DNA of 64,000 nucleotides from Acridotheres tristis (lineage: Eukaryota > Chordata > Aves > Passeriformes > Sturnidae). The stretch covers positions 2,213,034-2,277,033 of the forward strand of contig CM072888.1 of the NCBI GenBank assembly GCA_037013685.1, read 5' to 3'. A program made the position numbers and the translations under genes. This document shows, one piece after another, positions 38,001 through 50,425 of the stretch (the stretch's first letter is position 1; every line of letters begins with the position of its first letter). The notes under the pieces are model-generated. The model did no database searches, was not told the DNA's origin, and saw nothing but the letters and a program-made list of their open reading frames with translations.

Positions 38001-39065
38001 TCTCATTTTGTTGGCTTCCTTTTAATTCGTTTGGTCTCTACTCCCTGGGTGACAGTGAGACAGAGCACAGCTTAATTACTCCCTCCCTCCAAGTGGAAAG
38101 GCACTGCCTCTCCCAGCAGTGCCAGCCACAGTCTGAAGGAGCACTGCAGCATAATGAGGTCGGCAGCATCACATTTGATGTTGCTCTATAGGTTAATTCA
38201 GTTTCTTGGCTTCCTAGACTATAAAGCAACATAAAGGGAGAATTTTCATAACCTGATAATGTTTTTCTTTTTTTCCCCACTGTCCACTTAACTTCTTTGT
38301 GATATTTTTAGGAAAAACTTCCACAAACATTTGGACTTCAGAAAGCCATGCCCAGCTCTCTAATGTGCCCTTTTCCAAATCTCTCTTGAAAAGAGGTTTC
38401 CACATGTGCATTTTACTTCTCCAATAGATTTATTCAGAAGAGAGACTTTGCAGAGCTATCTATTAAAGAGAGGAAAGTATTTGAGTTTAACAAAGGCTCT
38501 GGTACTGCTTTCTACTTTCTGCCTCTGCTGGCAAAAGGAGTTAGTGCCACCATACAGAGTTAGTCACAAAAGCTTTTTAATTTCCATTGTGTTTTAAAGT
38601 TATGCTTTGCTATTGGGCTGTTATAATTGAACTTTTCCCCCACTTCCGTCAAACACTTATTTCTAGTTTTAAGTTCTTTATCATCATCACTAAGTGTCAC
38701 CAGCAGAAGGAGAGTCGAGCTTTCTAGGACTGCCAAGTTATTGTCTATACCTGTCACTTCAGAGCTGAGCTTAGAGGGAAGCATGTAAAAGTCCACAGCG
38801 AGCTGACTTGGCTGATTTAAAATGTCCTTTGAACTACAGGTTCATCTGATGTAGTGCCAAGACATCACTTTTCCATAGTGTCAATTTGCTTGGGCACAAC
38901 AGGGTTAGGCAGGAATGGGAGAAGCTGTTGGATCTGGGAGATGTGATGTCTCAGGAGGAGTAAATGGCACATCAGGATTTGTGCTGAACCAGGCACTGAT
39001 GGAAGAGCCTAGGGTGGCACTATAAAAGTGCTGTAAGCAGTCAGTGGTACATGCATGTTAGCACT

Positions 39066-39185
39066 CCTGGCAGTTAGGAAATGTTAATGAGAAATGTGGT
39101 TTCAAACCCCGTTATGTGGGAAAAGCTAGAGCAACCAGAACATTTCTATTGCACAGGAAACATTCTTACTACCGTGCTACAGAGC
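39066..39185 (+). repeat. Left arm of a 120-bp inverted duplicate
   Basis: This block aligns without gaps to the reverse complement of 40482-40601 with 12 mismatches by hand count (90% identity). Weaker similarity continues beyond the 39185 side. A tataaaag motif lies just outside at about 39020. It is probably an interspersed repeat present twice, perhaps a solo LTR or non-autonomous element; I cannot name the family. Confidence 0.8.
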
Positions 39186-40481
39186 ACTGGGATAGAAAAG
39201 CATTGATGTCTCTGCCTTGGTGGTAGAGGAGAAAGAGAATTGAGGTAATCAGGCACTGCAGGGAAACACTTGGAAACAAGAGCCAGCTTGGAAGGTTTAG
39301 TATCACATTATTTTATGAGAGTTAAAATTATCAAGGAGTCTCCAAAAGAATGGCACTTATGGCATATGCAGGCTTTGTCCTTATGCAGCACAGTTTTGCT
39401 TAGCAGACAGCTAATTTCACCCTCCCCAACTTTTTGGTGGGCAGGGGAGAGAAAAAGGGACGTGTCAGAAACCTTTGTTTCTGAACTACAAAAATCCAGT
39501 TGACAGGAACGGAGGAGTTGCATTGATTAAATCTGAGATTCCATCATCAGAAGTAGCAGGGATCAGCCACGTGGGCTGGGAAATAATTGCAGCGTTGGTT
39601 CTGATTAGGGAGAAAGAGAACAAAAGTTGCTTTAAGGCTTCAGTTGTGCTGGTCCTCAGCATTTAAAGTGCAGGGATTGCTACTGCTACTGCTTACCCCA
39701 GCTCACTTTATTTAAGGAATTATGGAATTTGAATGTCTATAGTCCTATTTTTAAGCTAGAGTTTCTTCCTGTGAGCTTTTTACTGGACCTCAACTATTTT
39801 TTTTTGCTCATGTCTTACTGCATTGAAAAGAAGTCCTGTGTTGCAAAGAAACTTAATCAATGCAGCAGTATCAACTTTCAGGTGCTTAATATGGCATCAA
39901 CAGAAACGTGGCTCAGAGGTAGGAATACAGGTGTTTTCAGAAATTAATCACTGTGACAAGCCTTACTCTCTCCTTATTTTGGCACATAGTAAACTAAACC
40001 AGAGGCTTATCCTCATCCTTTGGTATTCAGAGGCATTTATGGGCCATGAATTTTGCATTTTTGTGCTATTTGTTCCCAAAGAGTGAAGAAGGTTAATAGC
40101 ATGTTGCAGCAATACATCAGCTGTGTACAGTGTGGAGAGGACAAGCTCCCCTTCAGATTCCCATAGAAAGTGTTGATGACAGGATCTGCAGGATCAGATA
40201 TGAGAACAGGTCTTTGTTCTTAAAAGGTGAGGAGAACACTCTGTGTTTCCTCACAAAATACTGGTTCAAAGCTCTCAGCCATTGTAGGTAGTAATCGTGG
40301 TTAATTGATACTCAGCTGAGATTAAAAGCCAAGAAAGATCAGAGTTTTGTGAAACTTGTTCAGCAAAATATTCCCTGACTTATGCAGTATTCTTCATCCT
40401 GATGATTATGGTCAACCTCACCACATATTTTTGGCTAAGGATTTCTCCTTGACCAGGGCATGGCACTAGTGCTACCCCTGG

Positions 40482-40601
40482 GCTCTGCAGCACTGTAGTA
40501 AGAATGTTTCCTCTGGAATAAGGATGTTCTGGTTGCTGTAGCTTTTCCCACATAATGCGATTTGAAACCACATTTCTCATTAACATTTCCTAACTACCAG
40601 G
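40482..40601 (-). repeat. Right arm of the 120-bp inverted duplicate
   Basis: Reverse-complement partner of 39066-39185, with equal length and a gap-free match. The arms are about 1.3 kb apart in the same intron, so the pre-mRNA could fold them into a long duplex. Confidence 0.8.
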
Positions 40602-41958
40602 CTGCAGAAGGGTGTTCCTGTTTGGCCGCCTGTGACTGTGGCCTTCCTTTAGTTCCTTTGCTTTTCTCATAGTTCCACTTCTGAATTTGACCACAAATCT
40701 GCCTGTGCTGCTTACATGGATGTGGAATCCAGTGGAGTTAGTGCAGAAATGCATTTGGATTCCTGTGTCTGAAGCCATTGGACCCACTCCCATCAAATGC
40801 CTCCTGCGAAGTGCTAAGTGCTTTAAAATCCCACTGGGAATTACAGCATCCAGCTGCCTCTGTGAATGGACAAATAAAAGCCAGAAAGTTGCCTGTTTAT
40901 TTCAGAATGGAAATGACTCTGAACTGCTCAGAGACAAGCAAAGTGATAAAAATTACACAGTACTGAATTTGCTGCTGGTTACTCAAACACCTGAGTATTG
41001 CTCTGATGCCTGCAATATGGAAACTAGGAGAATGCTGGAGGGCATGGCAGTATTAGTCACTGTCACTTGCCTGATGTAGCATGAAAAATACCATAGGATT
41101 GTGAAAAACAGGTTGGCAATTCAGCTACAATAGACTGCAATTTAATTTTTTTTTCTTGAGTAGAAAGGGGATACTAGGAAGAAGATCAAGTTTCCATGGC
41201 AGGAATTTATATGAGATAAAGCATTCTGTTCCTGTTTAATGTGGAGAGGATTTAGATGCTGACTTCCCTGGGTTACCTTTTCAACAATCCTAGCTTTTAT
41301 TTAATAGTTTTCTTTTCCTTTTTGACTGAGATTTCAAAGCCTCAGAGTTTAGTGAAGACTTCCTCATCAGACACCAGCAGAAGTGCCAGATCAAGGATCA
41401 ATTTGCAAGTCAAAAGTGATCAACAGCCATTTTGGCCTATTTGTGCTTTTGGATTTCTATTTGATACCAGGTATCCCAGAGGAGAAACCAGGGTTCAGGG
41501 TGGCTACGTCTGCATGGAATAACCCTGATTAAGTAGACACATCCTGTGTGAATTTGGCTAAGTCCTGTGATTTCTCGGTATTGATAAAACCTCAGTGGGG
41601 CTGCATAAGGTTACAGTAAAGTGAGGCAGAAATACACTCAAGTTTTAAAATACTGGACTCTATGGAGATGCCCAAGGTAGTAGTCTGTGGTAATGGAAGT
41701 TATTAGAAAATAAGCAATCTTTTCTGGATATTCACAAAATAGAGTTGGTTTAGATGTATTTGTTACTATGAGAAAAATGTTATCTGAGAAGTTTGTTCCA
41801 CAGAGCCTCAGCTTAAATAGCCATGTCCAAAGTATCTGACTTATGCAGACAGTCAGCTAAGAGATGTAACAGTATTCCAGCTCCTAATCTCCTTATCCCA
41901 GGGTGAGGTAGGAATGTGTATCTGATATTTGTAATGGATCTGGCCCTTGTGCTTACAG

Positions 41959-42057
41959 AATGGGCTCAATGCTCTGCACCTGGCAGCCAAAGAAGGCCAC
42001 GTGGGACTGGTACAGGAATTGTTGGAAAGAGGCTCCGCTGTGGATTCTGCCACTAAG
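41959..42057 (+). CDS. ANK2: ANK2 exon: ankyrin repeat 2 (33 codons)
   Basis: Bounded by cttacag and AAG/gtaatt. The peptide [20 protein letters not shown] then [13 protein letters not shown] is one complete 33-residue ankyrin repeat, with [10 protein letters not shown] in place of the TPLHxAAxxGH consensus, a second helix and the beta-hairpin end. VDSATK is an ANK2-type ending. Skipping it would remove exactly one repeat without a frameshift. Confidence 0.96.
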
Positions 42058-42546
42058 GTAATTGATGCATGTCTCTAAGTTTATTCAATACATATGAGAA
42101 ATACAGACAAAACCGCAGAAAGTACTAAATAAGAGAATAATAGAAATACCTCACTGATATTTAAGCTGTTATTTCTGTTATGGCTTGGGAGTTGTCTTTG
42201 CTGAAGCTCGCTGGTGGTAAATGAAGAGGAAAATATCTTGGGAAGCTTAGAAGTGTTTAGGAATGGCAGATTTTCCTTATTTCCAGTGACAGATCCTCCT
42301 TATTTTAAGGAGAATTAGTAACTTTTTTTCAAATCTGTGAAAATCAGTAACTGACTTTCACTTTATCAGATCTAGAATCTTTTCACCCATGGGCACAATG
42401 GAAAAAACACCTGTGGGATAAATTGCTTTCCCTTTAGCCTTTCCACAGGCAGTCACATGCACATGAATGCTGTAAAAAACCTGCTGATTGAAATGATTCC
42501 TGAAGAAGTATAATAATAACTTGCATTTTCCCCCTCCCTCTAACAG
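42058..42546 (+). other. ANK2: Short intron (489 bp)
   Basis: Ordinary GT-AG intron with acceptor tract 'ccccctccctctaacag'. Nothing else seen. Confidence 0.9.
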
Positions 42547-42645
42547 AAAGGGAACACAGCCCTGCACATCGCATCCTTAGCAGGACAAGCTGAAGTTGTC
42601 AAAGTTTTGGTGAAGGAAGGAGCCAATATTAATGCACAATCTCAG
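42547..42645 (+). CDS. ANK2: ANK2 exon: ankyrin repeat 3 (33 codons)
   Basis: Bounded by ctaacag and CAG/gtatga. The peptide [20 protein letters not shown] then [13 protein letters not shown] is one full ankyrin repeat ([24 protein letters not shown]). Third codon positions are relatively A/T-rich, in contrast with the exon at 58530-58715. Confidence 0.96.
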
Positions 42646-43387
42646 GTATGATGCTCTTTTCCCTTCTCACTTCTACAAGTTATTTGGTGAGCTCTTATAA
42701 TATCTGAGATATTACACAGTGCCTCTAAACATGCAAACCTGACAAATCAAGCAAATTGAAGCATTCTCTCATAAGTAGAATAAAAATAAATGCTGAATTG
42801 AAGTCATTATATGCTCATTGTGTGATACAGGAACTACTTTGTTGATGATAGAAAAATTTCTGAAACAATTTATAAAAGCATGCTAGGAATTCCTAAAACA
42901 TTCCAAAGTGTATAAGTATCGTATTTGAGTGGAATTTGGTGAGCAGTAAAGAAGAAGATAATTTCTCAAGGGCTTGATTTGTACAATTGCTTTTTATGGT
43001 TATTTTTTGGCTAAAAATTTGCAGATAATTTACTGCAGGCTTCCAAATTCCTTCCTTATGTGATCAGAAGGAATTTCAATCAAAAGACTGTGATGTAAGT
43101 TTGAACTGGGGAAAATCACCTTGTCCTAGCAGGAAAAACAACAGTAAAAACTGCCCTCTTATTTCCACTGAAATGAAACATTGTCTGGTCTTGCAAAATA
43201 CACCAGAGGACAAGGTGGTGTCCTTCACCTATGATTTCCTTTGATTTGGATTAAGAACCATTTATCAAATAAATAATTTGATTAATGTTTGTCAATGCTG
43301 CCTTACTTATAGCAGCTGTCTGTAGCTATAAGGGGCTGAAATATGGTGTAGATGATAATAAAACCACATCTTTCTGGTGCCATCCTC

Positions 43388-43406
43388 AAAAAAAAAAAAA
43401 AAAAAA
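43388..43406 (+). repeat. A19 homopolymer
   Basis: Uninterrupted run of 19 A in intron. No retrocopy recognised upstream of it. Confidence 0.9.
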
Positions 43407-45066
43407 TCCTAGCACTAGCTCCACACTTTGCTTGCGCACACCTGGAAAACTGGGACCTGGATTTTTGTTGTTACAAATTCCTGTTGTTTGATGTTACAAT
43501 TCACCATGGACAAAGTAAGGTGAGTAGAGAGCAGGAGATGAATAAACGGCTTTACAAAATGAGCGTTTGTCTGTTCCTGTAGCACATTTTAAGATAAGAT
43601 AAAGAAACTGAAAAATACTTTGTTGCCTGACTTCAAGATTTTAAAAATGTATTCTTTATTATGGTTTTTGCCCTAAAATGATGGAACAGGTCTCTCAGGG
43701 CAGCTGATGGTCAGTTGCTCCTCATGCTCTATTCCCATTAAAGATAAGAAACATAGTTCCTTTTTTCAAAAATTTAGCAAACTCCTTTCATAATGAACAA
43801 GCTGGATGATTTCTTCATACATTTATCAGCCTTTTCATGTGTATTAGAAGATTTTAAAAAGTCTTTAATGTTTTGAGCATGGTAAGAGAAATAGTTGTTA
43901 AAAATAATACTTTCATGAAGCGTTATTCCTCAAAAAGTCTCCCCAAAGGTTTTTCCTTATGCTGAAAAAAATGAATGAGATTTTCTAAATTAAGAAAAGA
44001 AAATCCAGTTAGAATTAGAAAATGTGTTCACAGGAATTACCTCTTATAGTATTCTAGTTTTAAAGACATTTATTGTTAGCACTGGATGCTTTCTGTAAAG
44101 TACACAGAGCTGTTAACAGGCATTTGCTACTTGACTTAATTGAGTTAATCTGATGGAGGACATTTTCTCCATTACTGCTCAGTGGTTGCCTCCAGGCAGG
44201 ATGGATTGGAACTGCTGGGATACAGATGTCCTGCCTTTGTGCCTTGTCTTAATTAAACAAGTCCTGTTGACTTGACTGGGAGCAAGAGTCCTCAGTGTGG
44301 TGTCATCCAGCTTCGGGGCCTTTGGGTTGTGTCTCTGTGGCCTGCTGAACTTGGCCAGATGAGATGGGTAAGATGGGTAACAGCTGCTTCAGGCAGGAGA
44401 TGTTGCTGAGGTTCAGAGGCTCTTGCTGCCACTGCCAAAGGAGACATTCCAGTGGAAGGTGTCCCTTAATTATAAAGTTAACCTTTTTACGCTCTATGTG
44501 TGGAATGAAGCTGATGAATGCTACGTTTCTGCTCAACGTTGCATTGATGTGTCAAGAATCACATAGAACAGAAAATTAAATGCTATAGAGAAAAAAACAA
44601 ACTCCAAAATTAATAAAGACTAGACATGTGGTTTATGATAACAGATGAAGCAAGGTTCAAACATACCTAACTATAGCTAGTTAAAAAAGAAAAATATGAA
44701 GTTAGGAAAAAAGGAAAAAGAATGACTGAACAGAATATGCTTGAGTGCTCAAAGCCTCAGGTTTTCTTGTCTAGAAACATGTCACTGATGAAAAAACAGA
44801 GACGAAAAATATATCGGGAAAGAGCTTAGTTGAGAAAGTGAGAAATGAACAAAAATACAAATTAAAGGTAAAATGGAATACAAAAGTGAGTAATTATAAT
44901 TCAGTCAATGAGTCAGTATAATAACTGCTCAAGTTCTAATTTTTATATTTTCCCTCAATTCTGTTTTTAGAAATAGGTGCCATATTGTTGCCCTTAAATC
45001 TTTTAGTAGCAGTTGTTGCTTGAGGGTGTATTGCCTCTTCTCCTTGGTACCTCTGTTATTTCACAC

Positions 45067-45088
45067 TTTTTTTTTTTTTTTTTTTTTT
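45067..45088 (+). repeat. T22 homopolymer
   Basis: Uninterrupted run of 22 T in intron; no linked element recognised. Confidence 0.9.
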
Positions 45089-48000
45089 GGATGCCCGTGA
45101 CATGCAATTTTCTGGTACTGATTTAGTACCAGGAGAGTTACTCTGGTTGCTGCATCACTTTCTCTTCAAAGAATTCAGTATCTGTCAAAATCATTCTTGT
45201 TTTCAGTGATGACAATTTCCCATAGTGATAAAATTTCTTCTCTGATGGTGAACTGGTAGATAAAGGAGTAGTTGCATCTCGAGCTTGTTCAGTTTATTGT
45301 TCTTCCTTTCATTTTCTCCATTAAATTGCATAAAAACGCTGGCTTTTATCAAAACTTACGAGCAGTGACATCTGAAACACCACACTCATTTTCCAGTTCC
45401 TTGCAACAGCAAAATAACAGAATTATCTCAGGAAATGCTATTAAACCCACTGTAACCACTGGGTTTACGAACTCCATCTGTGCTATCTGAGACTGTTAAG
45501 CATTCTGGGCTCTGATTTTATAGATTTTGGTTTTCTATTAGATTACTTTGCTTTGCCCTTCAGTTTTATGTTGGCCTTCAGAGCTGTTATTTTGTTCGTC
45601 TTCCTCTTTTAAAAAGTCTGTTCCTTTTGAGCTAACATGTCATCACTGCTATTTTTAGAGAAGTAATTTCTATTTTGATGCAAAGCCTAATTGCACAGTG
45701 ATTACTAATTGAGTGACTCCACTTCCAGTTGCGTGTGTGCCGTTTGAGAGCTCACATCTCCCTGGAGCGTGTTTCAAGCAAAGGCTGGGATGAGGGTACA
45801 CCCACAATGGCCAAAGATTTACAAGATGCTGCTATTTGTTGGCATATTTCCACCTAGAACTGGACAAGTGTGGAATTTTTTGGCTCAGTTAGAAGTGCCT
45901 TTTGCTACAAATATTAAATAGTAAATATATTTATATAATGTGTATCTATAAGCCCTTTGCTTGGTTGACTCCACAGATAGTTCAGTGAGCAGATCTAGAG
46001 AGGTATCATCAGGTGAAAACTTGATTTCTGGAATTTCTCTCCTTGATTTGACCACGATCTTGGTCCTGTGTAGATCTGACCAGGCTGCACTTGTTGATAC
46101 TACAGGGATGGTATGAACAAGAATGCATGACAGGTGTTCCAGGCTGTTCCTTTGAGCTTTGTGTTTCCTTGCAGAACAGCACAGCATCGATCCCATGCAT
46201 TGATGATTGATGCCATACATCCTGAACTATGTATTCACTTGAGTGGGTGATCCTCTAGGTACTTCTGAATTTCAGTGGGAAATTCAGGCAACGTTTTCAG
46301 GGAGCATTGGAATGTTCTATCAGTCAGACCCTGGAAGTGGAATTTGCCACTCACTTCAGTCACATCCACCCACAGCCATGCCCCCATCACGCACTTTGAC
46401 TGAGCGGTGTGTTACCCTTATTCCTCAGCTGCATCATCTCTTTTTCCCAAACCTACTTAGTTGTTACTTGTGAATTAGAAAAGTAACTAGTTTTTGTGCT
46501 CTTCCTCTCAATGAGATCTATGTTCTCGACATATAAGGAATTCTCATGTGAGTTCTTGAATTTTTTCCAGGTGGAAGAAATATCACCAGATTTAGTCAGT
46601 CCAAGCCTTTCCTTTGATAAACTACTCTTTGTCCCTGTTGCTTTCTCTTTAAGTCATCCTGGACCATCTAACTCATGCACAGGCATCAGAGATACCTGTC
46701 CAATCACTGGAAATCAGCCTTCCAAAGGTGCTGATAGCCTGACCACAGCAATCCTCATAACTGAGCGTACCTGTACACTGTCCCTGCAGCAATGAGGCTG
46801 ACCTGTCCTGACCATGTCTTCCTTAGGGAATGGGTCCATCCTGACATTCTTCCATTCCAGACAAGGTCAAGAAAAGCCTCCTGTGGAGAGCTGCACCTCC
46901 TAGGATGAGGCGCTTTGACAAATGCCAAGTGATTGAAGTACAGTGCTAAAAAGTAGAAGGCAAAGCGAGGAAATAAAATGCTCAAGTTTGTGAACTGTAA
47001 GGGAACTGTTGTAAACTGGAGTCACCTAAGAAAGAAGTGATTCCCTTCAATTTTAAAATTCCTGCCACTGAGTTTACAACAGAATATGTTCCCCATTAGT
47101 GCAGGTTATGCTTTGACCACTGCTTTGTATAGGGGCCCTCATGAAAGGAGGAGCTACCTTTTAATCATCAGATTATTTAAAGTGACCCAGATACAGAGAG
47201 CAAGGATTAGATAAATCAGTTCTCCCCCAAGCTGATTTTGTTATTTAAAAGCCCTCCGGTTTCTTTTCCTCGACATCCTGCTCTAAGCGCATTGGGAACA
47301 CATTAGCTAAGAAATATTTTTGCTTAAGTTTGCCCCTGTTACGGTCACCACTTCCTAGGTCAACATACAAGAAAGGCTATTGTGACTGCTTCAGCATTCT
47401 TATCCAGACTTCTCATCAGATGGAAGCAATCCTTAGAGCAGCACATTTCCAGCCCTGATGTGTGCTCCCAAAAGGAGTGATAAGAGCTCTGTGAGCATCC
47501 ACGTTCCATGTTACCACAAAAGCAAAGGGAGGATTTAGGTGGCTCTCAGAGAAGTGATCAGCTTGTCTCTGTTCAGGATGCCCTAGGATTTGCGTTACCA
47601 GGGATTGCTCCCCCCATGGGTTGTAAGGATAATCTAACCTTCGGAATGGAGCACAATTTGGAGAGTATTTACTACTCCATTATGACAAAAGCTTTTAATT
47701 CCAGCAACTGGGCTTTCTGCTTTTATATCAATACATTTAGAGAGGCAGATTTTTAGCTGTTGTGTATCAAGACGAGTCATTTAGCCAAAGCTGATCATTT
47801 CTAATGTAATAAAGGGGCAGGCCCATTATTTTTCACTGGAGGGGAAAAAAAGGGAAGAAATGCCTTCTGGAGGATTATATGGATTTTGAGAGATGTAAAC
47901 AAAAGTAATACATTAAGAAGAACAAAAATCTTAAATAATTCAACAAAGAGTGAAAACAAACTGAAAATATTTACTGTATATGTCTTAGTCAATTATTTGA

Positions 48001-50177
48001 ATTTACTGCTATGAAAGGACAAATGGTCCAGATGGAAAGATTCTGATTGAAACAAGAAATGTTCTTTTCAGTCGATAATACTTATTCTTGGAACACGTTA
48101 GCTTTAGGAGGCTGCAGGAAATCAACATGCTGGTCGGAAGGGTAAGGGCTCAGCAGACCAACACACCATAGTTCTCCCCTGCTGGGATGACACAGTGGTG
48201 ACTGTGAGAACCAGGCAATGCAAATCTTGGCCATCTATATTTATGAGTGTGGGATGACTGAGCCACAACCAAATAAATAGGAACATCTTATTTTTGGTTT
48301 TAGCACAATACTGTCTTCCTTCCAGCTCTTGGCCATACAAAATAAATGGATACTTTCAGGACTGCTTTTCCTTTAACATGTTTCAGAAGGCAAACCCCAG
48401 ATGCAGTTTTGGATGAGTGCCCAGATTAAAATCTGAGACTGTTCCCTGACTAAGCCTTTGGGCCCTCACCTAAGCCCAGCACCAAGGTGGTGTTAGATTG
48501 TGCATGACCAATCTGTTCTCATCCCATTATTCTCCATCAACTCAATTTTTATTACAGACTCCCTCCATGTAAGAATGCCATTTGCAGAGCATAGAACCTC
48601 TTGATTTCTTCTGGCTGTGTTTCAGGCCCTGTTATTACTTTGCTGTTCTTGAGGAAAAAAATGTGATATTTGAAGCTGCTGAAATAGAATATTTGTACTC
48701 TTTAAGTTCAGCATCTGGGCTCGGAAGTGACTTTGAATCACACTTCCCCAGGGAGGGGCCTTGCAGTGGGGAGGCAGCAGGTGTCTTATACCTAGTGCTG
48801 CTCTTGAAGTCCTGGGTGATCCCTCATGAATGAACTTGCCAAGTTCATCACAGCCTAGGCGGCATCATTTATCCATAGGCTTTGTCATTATTGCCATGGT
48901 GTAAATATAGAGTGGCAAACACTATTTATAATACTAGGGAATTAGTGGGACAGCTGAAGGGGTGGTGCTATTTTTAGGTTAGGCTTCTGCGTCCCTACAT
49001 TTAAAAAAGAAAAATTTTTTACAAGTTGGTTTACAATCTATTGTCTCAAACAAGTAAATACTTTTAAAAAATTTTATCGTTGTTGTTTAAGTGTTTAGAC
49101 CAATTTTGGGACCAGCCCCCCTAAATCCAGTAATTCTTATCTTGTTTCTGACTGCCTTTCTCATCTTGAATCTATGGGACTCTGTGGGCCTCAGCATCTG
49201 CCGTGTGTGATGGATGCAAGAATTGTCACCTAAACGATTGGCTGACACTTGCTGGTCAGAATACAGTAGCTTGCTTTCCCCTTAGGGTGTGCCACTCTTT
49301 ATCCAGCATTTCTGTATGCACAGATACTTGCATCTAATCTCTGTGTCATCCTTACTAGCACTTTCCAACTTTGTTATAAAATTAAATGATAGCCTAGGCA
49401 AGTGAATAATGTACTGCTCACCTGGAAGCAAGGAGGAGAGATTCTGCTGTGGAACTTTCATCAGAAATCCACAGCATTTCGTTTGGTTGTGGATGTCTCT
49501 AAAAGGCGTTTTTACTCAATTTGTCTCATAATGTGGATGTAGGACCTCTTGATTTAAATATGCCCAATCTTTCTTCAGAGTAGCCCAGTTTCTGTTGACT
49601 GTATAGCAAAGTGATATTCCTTAAGCACCTTAAAATTAAATTATATGAATTTCCCTTTATCTTATCCTTTTATCTTATACCCTTATCTTCACAAATGTCA
49701 CAGTTGCTGTTAGATTGAATATAAATATAGATGTTATAGTTTAATGATATATGAGTTTTTTTAATGAAGAAGAGTATGGATTATCTGTTTCATGGAAAAT
49801 ATATTTTAATGCGAAAGAAGTATGAAGGTGAGTAATTGTTAAAGTCACTGCTATGTTAAAATCCTGGATTTTGATGTAAGCAACAAAAAAGAGACTTAAA
49901 AAAATTAACATAGGTACCTTGGTCTATCCTTAATTCACCCTTTTATACAGAGAATGTCTCTTGCTCCGATATAATCCTCTTATGAAGAGTTTATTTATAG
50001 ACTGGCTGAAAATAATGCTCTGAGCGTAATGCACTGAGCAAAGTTCCCAGAACTGTGATATTGATGGTTCTATCAAGATGTGTACTTTGAATTTAGCTTG
50101 CAGATTGCATTTACTTGTCATCCTCATATTTCATTGATTACAGTTCGTTTATTGCTTGGATTGTTGGGGGATTTTTC

Positions 50178-50425
50178 ACTGAGTCACAGAAGGGCTGAGG
50201 CTGGAAGACACCTCTGGGGCTCATCTTGTCTCCTCCTCTGCTCAAGCAAGGTCACCCACAATTGGCTGCCTGGGAACATGTCCTGGGTTTTGAGTATTTT
50301 CAAGCATGGAGACTCCACAGCCTCTCTGGGTGAACTGTGCTGGTGCTTGGTTCCCTCACACTTAAAAAAAAAAAACATGCTCAGTTTGTGCCCACTGCTT
50401 TTGTTCTTTTCCTTCCCTGCATAAC
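50178..50425 (-). mobile_element. Diverged CR1 fragment, antisense
   Basis: Blocks 'gagtcacagaagggctgaggctggaagacacctctggggctcat', 'aagcatggagactccacagcctctctgggtgaactgtgctggtgct' and 'cagtttgtgcccactgctttt' follow the order of an inverted CR1 3' region. An A12 run sits inside it. It is more diverged than the copy at 10.1 kb. Confidence 0.82.

Larger units (their letters stand above)
35060..41958 (+). other. ANK2: Intron between shared exons 1 and 2
   Basis: About 6.9 kb. The notable content is a 120-bp inverted duplicate pair (39066-39185 and 40482-40601). Open frames such as that at 40687-41079 show no family likeness and end at no convincing splice sites. Confidence 0.75.
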
